From Pseudoalteromonas shioyasakiensis (lineage in GTDB: Bacteria > Pseudomonadota > Gammaproteobacteria > Enterobacterales > Alteromonadaceae), in the NCBI RefSeq assembly GCF_001550135.1, contig NZ_LRUE01000024.1, forward strand, positions 310,001 to 374,000: a DNA stretch of 64,000 nt, written 5' to 3'. Below the pieces are notes generated by a model that searched no databases, had not been told where the DNA came from, and worked only from the letters and a program-made list of their open reading frames with translations. The translations under genes and the position numbers were made by a program. Shown here piece by piece: positions 7,809-17,045 of this stretch; the stretch's first letter is position 1, and each line of letters begins with the position of its first letter.

Positions 7809-8752
7809 TGGCTAGACGCAGTAAAGGTCGTGCTATTGACGGCATCTTATTACTTAATAAGCCGCAAGGTATTTCATCAAACAAAGCATTGCAGCAAGCA
7901 AAGGGAATTTACTTTGCTCAAAAAGCAGGCCACACCGGTGCGCTTGATCCGCTCGCGACGGGTATGCTGCCTATTTGTTTTGGTGAAGCGACTAAGTTTA
8001 CCCAGTTCTTGCTTGATACTGACAAAACCTATGTTGTACGCGCCAAACTTGGTGAGCGAACCACTACCTCTGATTCAGATGGTGAAGTGGTTGAAACGCG
8101 CGACGTATCGGTCACCCGTGAACAATTAGCTGAGCAAATTGCCAGTTTCTTAGGTGAGTCGGATCAATACCCTTCGATGTACTCTGCGCTAAAATACCAA
8201 GGTCAGCCTTTGTATAAATATGCTCGCGAAGGTATCGAAGTGCCGCGTAAGTGTCGAAAAATTAATGTATTTAGTTTAACGCTTGATGAGTTTGATGAAG
8301 CTAATAATGAAGTACAAATGACGGCACATGTGTCTAAAGGCACTTATATTCGTACTATTGTTGACGACTTAGGTGAAAAGCTTGGCTGTGGTGCGCATGT
8401 CATCATGTTGCATCGCAGTGCAGTTGGCCATTATCCAAGTGAGAAAATGGTCACTCTTGAGCAACTTGAAGAAAAGCTACAGCAAGCAAAAGCAGACGAT
8501 GTTGCGCCTTCAAGCTACCTCGATGAGCTATTACTGCCAATGGATACTGCTTTGGTTGATTTACCTGTGATTGAGATTACTCAAGAGCAGGGCGTGGCAT
8601 TTAGTCATGGTCAAACAGTCGTGATTGGTAAGCCTGTACCAGATGGTGTGGTAAAGGTAATGGCTGATGGGGTGTTCATTGGCACTGGTGAGCGTCATAA
8701 AGACGGTCATTTAAAATCAAAGCGTGGCTTATCAAATCAACTGCCTGAGTAA
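7808..8752 (+). CDS. truB: tRNA pseudouridine(55) synthase TruB
   Basis: 314 residues, as in E. coli. The enzyme makes pseudouridine 55 in the T-loop of tRNAs. The motif GHTGALDPLATG carries the catalytic aspartate, D47. LNKPQGISSN at the N-terminus and SKGTYIRTIVDDLG in the middle are conserved. The C-terminal part from about 250 resembles the PUA-like domain. It starts inside the last codon of rbfA and is followed by a promoter-like sequence for rpsO. Confidence 0.97.
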   Translation: MARRSKGRAIDGILLLNKPQGISSNKALQQAKGIYFAQKAGHTGALDPLATGMLPICFGEATKFTQFLLDTDKTYVVRAKLGERTTTSDSDGEVVETRDVSVTREQLAEQIASFLGESDQYPSMYSALKYQGQPLYKYAREGIEVPRKCRKINVFSLTLDEFDEANNEVQMTAHVSKGTYIRTIVDDLGEKLGCGAHVIMLHRSAVGHYPSEKMVTLEQLEEKLQQAKADDVAPSSYLDELLLPMDTALVDLPVIEITQEQGVAFSHGQTVVIGKPVPDGVVKVMADGVFIGTGERHKDGHLKSKRGLSNQLPE

Positions 8753-8760
8753 AGATTACC

Positions 8761-8789
8761 TTGTAGTTATTAGCAAAGCTGGGTAGAAT
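8761..8789 (+). promoter_or_regulatory. Probable sigma-70 promoter for rpsO
   Basis: TTGTAG (8761-8766), 17-base spacer, TAGAAT (8784-8789), placed nine bases after the truB stop and about 75 bases before rpsO. In E. coli rpsO also has its own promoter at this point. Confidence 0.5.
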
Positions 8790-8862
8790 ACGCCCCGCTC
8801 AATCGTTTTGGCTGAATTAGTGATCGGCTAAAACACAATTTAAATTAATTTTTGGAGTTACT

Positions 8863-9132
8863 ATGTCACTAAGCAATCAAGAAAAAGTTGAAATCATCGC
8901 TAAATTTGCACGCGCTGAAGGCGACACTGGTTCACCTGAAGTACAAGTTGCACTTCTAACTTTCGATATCAACAAGCTTCAAGGTCACTTTGCTAGCCAC
9001 AAGCACGACTTCCACTCACGTCGTGGTCTTCTTCGCAAAGTAAGCCAACGCCGTAAACTGCTTGACTACCTTAAAGGTAAAGACATTGCACGTTACACTG
9101 CGTTAATCCAAGAGCTTGGCCTACGTCGCTAA
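8863..9132 (+). CDS. rpsO: 30S ribosomal protein S15
   Basis: 89 residues, the standard length. S15 binds 16S rRNA early in assembly of the platform of the small subunit. GDTGSPEVQVALLTFDINKLQGHF and HDFHSRRGLLRKVSQRRKLLDYL are the RNA-binding signatures. TTTGGAGTT precedes the ATG. E. coli S15 represses its own translation through a pseudoknot at the start site; the leader here (8790-8862) is long enough for such a structure but I did not establish one. An intrinsic terminator follows. Confidence 0.98.
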   Translation: MSLSNQEKVEIIAKFARAEGDTGSPEVQVALLTFDINKLQGHFASHKHDFHSRRGLLRKVSQRRKLLDYLKGKDIARYTALIQELGLRR

Positions 9133-9147
9133 GAACTAGATTACGAG

Positions 9148-9174
9148 AAAAGGGGCTATTTAGCCCCTTTTTTT
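9148..9174 (+). terminator. Intrinsic terminator after rpsO
   Basis: AAAAGGGGCT pairs with AGCCCCTTTT around ATTT and is followed by a run of seven T. It separates rpsO from pnp. Confidence 0.85.
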
Positions 9175-9246
9175 GTGCGCGCATGAAAGGTATACTAGCG
9201 CACACCTAGGTAGTGGATACTGCTTAGATATCAAAAAACATCATTG

Positions 9247-9300
9247 CCAATTGTAGTACTTAATCGTGTTTTCATAAGCACAATTAAGTACTGTAATTGG
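9247..9300 (+). promoter_or_regulatory. Long stem-loop in the pnp leader, candidate RNase III site
   Basis: The arms 9247-9268 and 9279-9300 pair nearly throughout (CCAATT, AGTACTTAAT and GTG blocks match the opposite arm), giving a stem of about 20 bp, 74 bases before the pnp start. In E. coli the pnp leader has such a stem; RNase III cuts it and PNPase then degrades the message, which limits its own synthesis. The same role here is inferred from position and shape. Confidence 0.6.
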
Positions 9301-9374
9301 TACTTTGATGGACTATTTTTTACCAATTCGGAGCACAGCTCTGAGTTGCTTTTACATTTAAAGGACATTTTTAA

Positions 9375-11504
9375 GTGCAAGCAATTATTAAAGAATTTCA
9401 ACTAGGTCAACACACTGTGACTCTAGAAACTGGTGCTATCGCTCGTCAAGCTGACGGCGCAGTACTAGCAAGCATTGGCGATACTTCAGTATTAGTTACT
9501 GTTGTTGGTAAGCGTGATGCACAACCAGGTCAAGACTTCTTCCCACTAACAGTAAACTATCAAGAGCGTATGTACGCTGCAGGTCGTATCCCTGGTGGTT
9601 TCCTTAAGCGTGAAGGTCGTCCTAACGATGGCGAAACACTTATCGCTCGTCTAATCGACCGTCCAATTCGTCCACTTTTCCCAGATGGTTTCGTAAACGA
9701 AGTACAAGTAATCGCGACAGTTGTTTCTGTTAACCCAGAAATCCAACCTGACATGGTTGCTATGATTGGTACTTCAGCAGCACTTGCTATCTCTGGTATT
9801 CCATTCAATGGTCCTATCGGTGCATCACGTGTTGGTTTCATCAACGGTGAATACGTACTTAACCCAACACTAGCTGAGCTTGAAGAAAGCCAATTAGACC
9901 TAGTTGTTGCTGGTACTGATAACGCAGTACTTATGGTTGAATCAGAAGCTGAAACACTATCTGAAGACGTAATGTTAGGTGCGGTTGTTTATGGTCATGA
10001 GCAATCTCAAGCTATCATCAACGCAATCAACGAGTTCAAAGCTGAAGCGGGTAAACCAGCTTGGGATTGGACTGCACCAGAGAAAAACGTAACACTTGCT
10101 GAGAAAATCTCTGCAATTGCTGCTGATAAAGTAGGTGAAGCATACCGCATCACTGACAAAGTAGCGCGTAAAGAAGCACTAGGTGCAGCGAAAGAAGAAG
10201 TTGTTGCTACATTAACAGCTGAACTTGCTGAAGGCGAAGAGCTAGATACGCAAGAAGTTGGCAAACTATTCGGTTCTTTAGAAAAAGAAATCGTTCGTGG
10301 CCGTATCATCGCTGGTGAAAAACGTATCGATGGTCGTGAACCAGATATGGTTCGTGCACTAGACGTAATGACGGGTGTTTTACCTCGTACTCACGGTTCT
10401 GCAATCTTCACGCGTGGTGAGACGCAAGCACTTGTAACTGCAACGCTTGGTACTGAGCGTGATTCACAGTTAATTGACGACTTAACAGGTACTAACAAGC
10501 ATCACTTCATGCTTCACTACAACTTCCCTCCGTTCTGTGTAGGTGAAACAGGTTTTGTAGGCTCTCCTAAGCGTCGTGAAATTGGTCACGGTAACCTAGC
10601 TAAGCGTGGTATTGCTGCGGTACTACCTACACTTACTGACTTCCCATACTCAATCCGTGTTGTTTCAGAAATCACTGAATCAAACGGTTCATCGTCTATG
10701 GCATCAGTATGTGGTACGTCACTAGCACTTATGAACGCAGGTGTTCCAATTAAAGCATCTGTTGCTGGTATCGCGATGGGTCTAGTTAAAGAAGGCGACG
10801 ATTTCGTTGTTCTTTCAGATATCTTAGGTGATGAAGATCACTTAGGTGACATGGACTTTAAAGTAGCGGGTACTTCAAACGGTATCACTGCACTACAAAT
10901 GGATATCAAGATCGAAGGTATCACTAAAGAAATCATGCAAATCGCTCTTAAACAAGCGAAAGCAGCACGTCTACACATCTTAGGTGTTATGGACGAAGCG
11001 ATTGCAGCACCTTCTGAAGAGTTATCTCAATTCGCACCACGCATCTACACAATGCAAATCCCTGCGAAGAAAATTGCTGAAGTTATCGGTAAAGGTGGCG
11101 CAACTATCCGTCAACTTACTGAAGAAACTGGCACAACGATCGAAATCGAAGATGACGGTACAATCAAGATCGCTGCAACTGATGGCATCAGCGCAAACGA
11201 TGCAATCAAGCGTATCGAGCAATTAACTGCTGAGCTAGAAGTAGGTACTATCTACACTGGTAAAGTTGTACGTATCGTTGATTTTGGTGCGTTCGTTAAT
11301 ATCCTTCCGGGTAAAGACGGTCTAGTGCACATTTCACAAATCAGCACAGAGCGTGTTAACAACGTAACTGACCACCTAAGCGAAGGCCAAGAAGTTAAAG
11401 TTAAAGTTCTTGAAGTAGATCGCCAAGGTCGTGTACGTCTAAGCATCAAAGAAGCAATGGAACCAGCTGCTGAAGAAAAAGCAGAAGAGTCTAAAGACGC
11501 TTAA
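9375..11504 (+). CDS. pnp: Polyribonucleotide nucleotidyltransferase (PNPase)
   Basis: 709 residues (E. coli 711). A phosphorolytic 3'-5' exoribonuclease and component of the RNA degradosome. Two RNase PH-like domains are visible: the first around PGQDFFPLTVNYQERMYAAGRIPG, the second around RTHGSAIFTRGETQALVTATLG and the catalytic region GDEDHLGDMDFKVAG. A KH domain (IGKGGATIRQLTEETG) and an S1 domain (GKVVRIVDFGAFVNILPGKDGLVHISQI) close the protein. The start is GTG, with AAGGA nine bases upstream. Its place between rpsO and nlpI is conserved in gammaproteobacteria. Confidence 0.98.
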   Translation: MQAIIKEFQLGQHTVTLETGAIARQADGAVLASIGDTSVLVTVVGKRDAQPGQDFFPLTVNYQERMYAAGRIPGGFLKREGRPNDGETLIARLIDRPIRPLFPDGFVNEVQVIATVVSVNPEIQPDMVAMIGTSAALAISGIPFNGPIGASRVGFINGEYVLNPTLAELEESQLDLVVAGTDNAVLMVESEAETLSEDVMLGAVVYGHEQSQAIINAINEFKAEAGKPAWDWTAPEKNVTLAEKISAIAADKVGEAYRITDKVARKEALGAAKEEVVATLTAELAEGEELDTQEVGKLFGSLEKEIVRGRIIAGEKRIDGREPDMVRALDVMTGVLPRTHGSAIFTRGETQALVTATLGTERDSQLIDDLTGTNKHHFMLHYNFPPFCVGETGFVGSPKRREIGHGNLAKRGIAAVLPTLTDFPYSIRVVSEITESNGSSSMASVCGTSLALMNAGVPIKASVAGIAMGLVKEGDDFVVLSDILGDEDHLGDMDFKVAGTSNGITALQMDIKIEGITKEIMQIALKQAKAARLHILGVMDEAIAAPSEELSQFAPRIYTMQIPAKKIAEVIGKGGATIRQLTEETGTTIEIEDDGTIKIAATDGISANDAIKRIEQLTAELEVGTIYTGKVVRIVDFGAFVNILPGKDGLVHISQISTERVNNVTDHLSEGQEVKVKVLEVDRQGRVRLSIKEAMEPAAEEKAEESKDA

Positions 11505-11540
11505 TGATGATTGAATAACCAGTTATTTGCTGGATATAAG

Positions 11541-11568
11541 AAAAAGGGGCTGTTTAGCCCCTTTTTTT
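11541..11568 (+). terminator. Intrinsic terminator after pnp
   Basis: AAAAAGGGGCT pairs with AGCCCCTTTTT around a GTTT loop, ending in seven T. Confidence 0.85.
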
Positions 11569-11632
11569 ATGCTTTAATGAAACCTATCCGCTTCGCCTTT
11601 GTCTACAGAGAATTCAGGTATTAAGGAATTTA

Positions 11633-12511
11633 ATGATTTTTAAACACTTAGCATTGACCGCTGTGGCTATTTTTTCTTTAAGTGCATGTCAAACAACTTC
11701 ACAACCTGAGTCAGTCCCTATTGTTAATGTGCCTTTTACTGCACCATTAGCGCCTGATTTTCGTAACGAAATTACGATTGCTCGCTATTCTGAACTACTA
11801 AACCGTGCTGATTTAAGTGCCGAGCAACAAGCCAAACTTTATTACGATCGCGGTGTATTATTTGACAGCTTAGGTATGTCGACTTTAGCGCGTATTGACT
11901 TTAACCGTGCGATTAAGCTCAAACCAGACCTAGCAGAGGTGTATAACTTCTTAGGCATTCATCACACACTAATGCAGCAGTATGAACAAGCTTATGAGTT
12001 CTTTGATTCGGCACTTGAGCTTAACGAGCAACACGAGTATGCCTATTTAAATCGTGGTATTGCCCTTTACTATGGTGACCGTCCATCACTTGCACAAGAT
12101 GACTTACAGCAGTTTTTAAATCGTTCGCCAAGCGACCCTTACCGTGTGCTATGGCTTTATTTAGCTCAATCAGAAGCTAATAAAGCGCAGGCCTTAGTTG
12201 ATTTAAAAGCTAACTCGCAGGGTGTTGATGAGTCTCAATGGGGTTACCAACTGTTGGCACTTTATTTAGGTGACATCAGTGAGTTCGAGTTTTTATCTGG
12301 AATTATTGAAGGTGTAACTTCAGAGCAAGAGTATGCGCATCGCTTATGCGAAGCTTATTTCTACCTAGCGAAGATGCATCAAGCGGCGGGTGATAACTAT
12401 CTTGCTGCCGATTACTTTAGACTTGCCCTTGCCACCAATGTGCATGAGTTTGTTGAATACAAATATGCCCGCTTAGAGCTTGAGTTAATGGCTGGTGAAA
12501 ACGCAAGCTAA
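11633..12511 (+). CDS. nlpI: Lipoprotein NlpI
   Basis: 292 residues (E. coli 294). The signal peptide ends in the lipobox LSAC, with lipidated Cys19, so the protein is membrane anchored. Tetratricopeptide repeats run from about 60 to 165 (AKLYYDRGVLFDSLGMSTLARIDF, then AEVYNFLGIHHTLMQQYEQAYEFFDSAL, then EYAYLNRGIALYY), with more helical repeats to the end. In E. coli NlpI is an outer-membrane adaptor for murein hydrolases and the protease Prc that controls the endopeptidase MepS. It sits downstream of pnp as in E. coli. The next gene overlaps its 3' end by 17 bases. Confidence 0.95.
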   Translation: MIFKHLALTAVAIFSLSACQTTSQPESVPIVNVPFTAPLAPDFRNEITIARYSELLNRADLSAEQQAKLYYDRGVLFDSLGMSTLARIDFNRAIKLKPDLAEVYNFLGIHHTLMQQYEQAYEFFDSALELNEQHEYAYLNRGIALYYGDRPSLAQDDLQQFLNRSPSDPYRVLWLYLAQSEANKAQALVDLKANSQGVDESQWGYQLLALYLGDISEFEFLSGIIEGVTSEQEYAHRLCEAYFYLAKMHQAAGDNYLAADYFRLALATNVHEFVEYKYARLELELMAGENAS

Positions 12512-13697
12512 GGTTTCTTTTACTGCTATTCTATTACTGAGCTTGGGTTCCGTACCAAGCTCAGTGTCTCGTTATATTCCCGCTTATGCTTATTACGCAA
12601 ATACTACTCCTTCACAAGCAACAGCTATCTATTATTTAGCACCCAGTGCCATTAATTTGCAGCATTTAGTGCTGAGTAACTCACAGCTTCGTCAGTTAGC
12701 AAGGCTTAATGATAGTAATGCTGCGTATCAACTTGCGCTCAGATTTTTGCTGCAACATGATTACACTGCAGCAAAATTATGGTGGCAGCCTTACTTTGCT
12801 ACATTCAATTCAGCTCAGCAACAAACCTTAGCGGAGCAGCTAGTCAGAGCAAACCAGTGGCTCGATATAAGTTACCTAGGTAAAGCTGGCAAGTTACCTG
12901 AGGGAAATGCCAAGCAAGCTTGGCTGTTGCAACAACAAATGCCGCCAGCTCAAATTGACCCAGCTTATGCGCAGCAACAGCAATTAGCCTTATCAACATC
13001 AAGTATACAAGCAAGCAGTCAGTGCCAATTTAATGTTTTAATGATGACAGATCATTACAAGGGCATTGATACTTTAAAGCTGTATAAGCAGCAATACAGT
13101 AAAGCGCCTGAGCCTGCAAAAGGCAGCTTTTGTTTTACTGACGTTGTTTATGTTGCTGATAAGTTTAGTTGCGATGATAGTAGTGGGGCGCTTAAGTGTA
13201 ACTGGCAAAATGCGGCAGCACATCCGTGGCCTGAAGGTTTTGACTTTATTGTGATGATGTCAAAGCAAGGGGCTGCTAATGTGCTTGGCGGGATTATGCA
13301 TATCAATTCATCGCAATCTTATGCGGTATTTTTACATGAGCTAATGCATTTCAATGGCTTTGAAGATGAGTATGTTTTAGCAGAGCAAAAACAACAGTGG
13401 CTGTGTAAGCAACAGGGGCTGGTTGCGCCAAATCTGTTTATTGCAAATAAGGTTTCCCCACCAAAAGGCTGGCAAAAAAGTATCGCTTGTAGCAATCAGT
13501 TAGCCTATAAACCAAGCCCTAATTGGTCAATAATGCAATACCAAACTATGAGCCTGTCTGAGCAATACCGTGAGCTTTGGCAAAAACAAATTAACCAGCC
13601 CTTAACAAAGCCGATTCGGTTTTCTGAATATTTTGCCTTTTTAGGCTTAAAGCCAGTGTTTACAACAGCTTCCAAAGAGCAGAAATTTTCTGACTAA
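12495..13697 (+). CDS. Predicted secreted HExxH metallopeptidase-like protein
   Basis: 400 residues with a hydrophobic N-terminus (about 8-24) suggesting export. The first half is helical, Gln-rich and resembles Sel1/TPR-type helices (AYQLALRFLLQHDYTAAKLWW). The second half contains FLHELMHFNGFEDEY; H281-E282 and H285 form an HExxH zinc motif, and D291/E292 in the following DEY could supply a third ligand, as in M64-like peptidases. Cysteine pairs in this half may form disulfides. The start is a GTG inside nlpI (17-base overlap), so the two are co-translated. I do not recognise a named family. A role in envelope or peptidoglycan processing with NlpI is possible but is inference only. Confidence 0.7.
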   Translation: MKTQAKVSFTAILLLSLGSVPSSVSRYIPAYAYYANTTPSQATAIYYLAPSAINLQHLVLSNSQLRQLARLNDSNAAYQLALRFLLQHDYTAAKLWWQPYFATFNSAQQQTLAEQLVRANQWLDISYLGKAGKLPEGNAKQAWLLQQQMPPAQIDPAYAQQQQLALSTSSIQASSQCQFNVLMMTDHYKGIDTLKLYKQQYSKAPEPAKGSFCFTDVVYVADKFSCDDSSGALKCNWQNAAAHPWPEGFDFIVMMSKQGAANVLGGIMHINSSQSYAVFLHELMHFNGFEDEYVLAEQKQQWLCKQQGLVAPNLFIANKVSPPKGWQKSIACSNQLAYKPSPNWSIMQYQTMSLSEQYRELWQKQINQPLTKPIRFSEYFAFLGLKPVFTTASKEQKFSD

Positions 13698-13908
13698 TCG
13701 TCTATTTATTGCTATTTTAGTATGCAAAGCGGTTAAATGTTGTGCAAATAGGTGTGTCTCCTATAGACAAAATAGCACCTGATCAGTATAACTATACGCA
13801 TTGTAAGCTTTTTTTGAAGCCAACTTTTAACCATCCAAATGAACAGTACGCAACTAATTAAAACTAGAGCGGTATTGATATTCTTATGACACTAAAAGGC
13901 TCCTAATT

Positions 13909-16701
13909 ATGACTTTGCTCTGGATACCCCTGTTATCCTTAATCGGCAGTGTTATTTCATCCTGCACTTCAAAACTAACACGTAACCAAAGCACTGCTTT
14001 GACCATGTTAGCGCCTTTGATTGCCCTTGGAATTGTATTTTCGTATACCCCTGCAGTCTTTTCTGGTGAAACAATTCGCTACACTGCTGAGTGGATCCCT
14101 CTTTTAAACATGCAAGTCTCGTTTCGACTTGATGGTTTAACGTTACTTTTTCTATATATGATCTTGGGTATCGGTACCCTGGTGATTTTTTATGCGCGTT
14201 ATTACTTGAGTAGTAGCGACTCAATGCCAAAGCTATACTGCTATTTAATGCTATTTATGACCGCAATGGTCGGCATCGTGATGTCGAATAATGTGATCCA
14301 GCTGTGGTTTTTCTGGGAGCTCACAAGTATTAGCTCGTTCTTATTGATTAGCTATTGGTGGCATAAGTCAGAAGCTCGCAAAGGCGCGCGTATGGCACTT
14401 GCTATTACAGGTGCCGGTGGTCTTGCGTTACTAGCAGGTTTATTACTAATTGGTGATATTGTTGGTAGCTATAATCTTGATGTGATTTTAGCAAGCAAAG
14501 CGCTTATTCAATCTCATGCACTTTATGAAGCTGCGCTGGTATTAGTGCTTTTAGGTGCATTTACCAAATCTGCACAATTTCCATTTCATTTTTGGTTACC
14601 ACATGCCATGGCAGCACCGACACCAGTCAGTGCCTACTTGCACTCCGCAACCATGGTTAAAGCAGGCATCTTTTTATTAGCGCGTTTTTATCCAGCGCTA
14701 TCAGGCACAGATACTTGGTTTATCTTAGTGGCAATGACGGGTCTGGCGACTTTATTGGTTGGCGCTTATATCGCGTTATTTAAGCATGATTTAAAAGGCT
14801 TGCTGGCTTATTCAACAATCAGCCATTTAGGTTTAATTACCTTACTGCTTGGTTTAGACACTGAGCTTGCTACAGTGGCTGCTATCTTCCACATCATTAA
14901 CCACGCAACCTTTAAAGCGTCGTTATTTATGGCAACGGGTATCATTGACCATGAAACTGGCACCCGTGATATGCGTAAACTTAATGGTATGTGGCGATTT
15001 ATGCCGTATACCGCCACACTTGCTATGGTAGCAGCGGCAGCCATGGCGGGCGTGCCACTGTTAAATGGTTTCTTGTCGAAAGAAATGTTCTTTGCCGAAA
15101 CACTGCATCAGCAAGTGCTTGGCTCTATGTCTTGGTTAATTCCAGTGTTAGCGACTATTGCTGGTGCACTCTCTGTCGCGTATTCAGCACGCTTTATTCA
15201 CGACGTGTTTTTTAACGGCGACCCAATCGATTTGCCAAAACAGCCTCATGAGCCACCACGCTATATGCGTGTACCAATCGAAATTTTGGTTGTGCTGTGT
15301 TTACTCGTCGGTATGTTCCCGCACTTTGCAGTAAGTGATATTTTAGCTTCGGCGTCTTATGCAGTGCTTGGCGATGCAGCCCCAGATTATAAGCTATCTG
15401 TATGGCATGGCTTTAACTTACCTCTGTTAATGAGCTTTATTGCAACAAGCGTGGGTGTGATGATTTATGTGCAGCGTAAGCACCTGTTCCACTTCCAAGC
15501 GTCATTGCCAACTTTAAATGCTAAAAAAGGCTTTGAGCGTGGCTTATATAGCTTAATTAAATGGTCACAAGAAAAGATTAAACGAATCGAAAATGGCTCG
15601 TTACAGCGCTATGCCTTTGTAATGATTGCTGTGGTGCTTATGTGTGCGGGCTGGCCTTTATTTGAAATGCGCCAGTTAGCAGGAGCAAGTGAGTTAACCC
15701 CAATTGATTTCCATAATGCTATTGGTGCTGGCTTACTAATAATTGGTGCGCTGGCAACGGTTATTTGGCACCGCTCACGAATGATATCTTTGATTATGAT
15801 TTCAATCGTAGGCCTGATGGTATCTGTTGCATTTACTCGATTCTCTGCGCCAGATTTAGCGCTGACTCAGTTAACCGTTGAAGTTGTTACCGTAATGCTA
15901 CTGATGCTTGCACTGTTCTTTTTACCACAGCGTACTCCGAAAGAATCAAGCTCACTGCGTATTCTGCGTGACTTGGGTATCTCATCGGCAATAGGTGTGG
16001 TTGTGGCAAGTATTTGTTATGCGCTTCTGACAAGACCACTTGAGTCAATTTCTGACTTCTTTGTTGCTAATGCAAAAACTGGCGGTGGTGGTACTAACGT
16101 TGTAAACGTTATCCTCGTTGACTTTAGGGGTTTTGATACCTTAGGTGAAATTACCGTACTAGGTATTGCTGCATTAGGTATTTATAAGCTTCTTATTAAC
16201 TTGCCGCTGTTTATGCCAGCAAGTGATAGTGAAGGACGCCCATGGGCAAGAGAGCGTTACCCAATTCTATTATCGAGTATTTCACAAAGCTTGTTACCAC
16301 TGGCATTACTTGTGTCTGCGTATATTTTCTTACGTGGTCATAACTTACCAGGTGGTGGTTTTATTGCAGGACTAGTTACCGCGATTGCATTTATTTTGCA
16401 ATATATGGCTAATGGTTCGCACTGGATTGCAGACAGATTTGACGTGAATTATCGTAAGATTATTGCGTCAGGTATTGCTATTGCTTTGTTTACAGGTCTT
16501 GGAAGTTGGTTCTTCGAACGTCCATTCCTAACAACCTGGTTTGATTATTTTGATATTCCGCTAGTCGGCAAGACAGAACTTGCTAGTGCTATCGTATTTG
16601 ATTTAGGTGTGTATTTAACTGTTGTAGGTGCAACGCTGATGATTTTAGCAAGTTTAGGTAAATTAACTGCTGATACACCCAAGCAAGAGGTAAATATTTA
16701 A
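13909..16701 (+). CDS. mrpA: Mrp-type Na+/H+ antiporter, fused subunits A and B
   Basis: 930 residues with about 22 membrane helices. Residues about 1-660 are the MrpA/NuoL-like part: FFWELTSISSFLLISYWWH, the channel motif TKSAQFPFHFWLPHAMAAPTPVSAYLHSATMVKAG (here in pieces around residue 220-255) and HIINHATFKASLFM. The C-terminal part from about 780 is an MrpB domain, with LRGHNLPGGGFIAGLV (PGGG at 814-817). So subunits A and B are one polypeptide, as in the six-gene (group 2) operons of proteobacteria. The complex exchanges cytoplasmic Na+ for protons in the inner membrane. It opens a tightly packed operon; the mrpC start overlaps its stop by one base. Confidence 0.93.
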   Translation: MTLLWIPLLSLIGSVISSCTSKLTRNQSTALTMLAPLIALGIVFSYTPAVFSGETIRYTAEWIPLLNMQVSFRLDGLTLLFLYMILGIGTLVIFYARYYLSSSDSMPKLYCYLMLFMTAMVGIVMSNNVIQLWFFWELTSISSFLLISYWWHKSEARKGARMALAITGAGGLALLAGLLLIGDIVGSYNLDVILASKALIQSHALYEAALVLVLLGAFTKSAQFPFHFWLPHAMAAPTPVSAYLHSATMVKAGIFLLARFYPALSGTDTWFILVAMTGLATLLVGAYIALFKHDLKGLLAYSTISHLGLITLLLGLDTELATVAAIFHIINHATFKASLFMATGIIDHETGTRDMRKLNGMWRFMPYTATLAMVAAAAMAGVPLLNGFLSKEMFFAETLHQQVLGSMSWLIPVLATIAGALSVAYSARFIHDVFFNGDPIDLPKQPHEPPRYMRVPIEILVVLCLLVGMFPHFAVSDILASASYAVLGDAAPDYKLSVWHGFNLPLLMSFIATSVGVMIYVQRKHLFHFQASLPTLNAKKGFERGLYSLIKWSQEKIKRIENGSLQRYAFVMIAVVLMCAGWPLFEMRQLAGASELTPIDFHNAIGAGLLIIGALATVIWHRSRMISLIMISIVGLMVSVAFTRFSAPDLALTQLTVEVVTVMLLMLALFFLPQRTPKESSSLRILRDLGISSAIGVVVASICYALLTRPLESISDFFVANAKTGGGGTNVVNVILVDFRGFDTLGEITVLGIAALGIYKLLINLPLFMPASDSEGRPWARERYPILLSSISQSLLPLALLVSAYIFLRGHNLPGGGFIAGLVTAIAFILQYMANGSHWIADRFDVNYRKIIASGIAIALFTGLGSWFFERPFLTTWFDYFDIPLVGKTELASAIVFDLGVYLTVVGATLMILASLGKLTADTPKQEVNI

Positions 16702-17045
16702 TGGAAGTATTGTACGCATCATGCGTCGGCGTGCTGGTTGCATGCGGAATTTACTTAATATTGCGGGCTCGTACCTTCCCGGTGGTACTCGGCCTGACTA
16801 TGTTGTCGTATGCAGTTAACCTGTTTTTATTCTCTTCAGGTCGTTTAACTATTAACAAAGCGGCTGTACTTGGTACAGGCAGTGAGTATGCCGATCCACT
16901 CCCTCAAGCGCTGGTTTTAACAGCCATTGTAATTGGCTTTGCGATGACCGCTTTTGTGGTTATTTTAGCGATTCGTGGTCGTGCTGACTTGGGTAATGAC
17001 CATGTTGATGGCCATCTTGTTAAGTCATCGAAGGAGCAAAAATGA
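16701..17045 (+). CDS. mrpC: Mrp antiporter subunit C
   Basis: 114 residues, three membrane helices, the size of MrpC, which is homologous to NuoK. The motif DPLPQALVLTAIVIGFAMTAF is the family signature. The ATG overlaps the mrpA stop by one base and the TGA overlaps the mrpD start by four, which indicates translational coupling. Confidence 0.95.
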   Translation: MEVLYASCVGVLVACGIYLILRARTFPVVLGLTMLSYAVNLFLFSSGRLTINKAAVLGTGSEYADPLPQALVLTAIVIGFAMTAFVVILAIRGRADLGNDHVDGHLVKSSKEQK

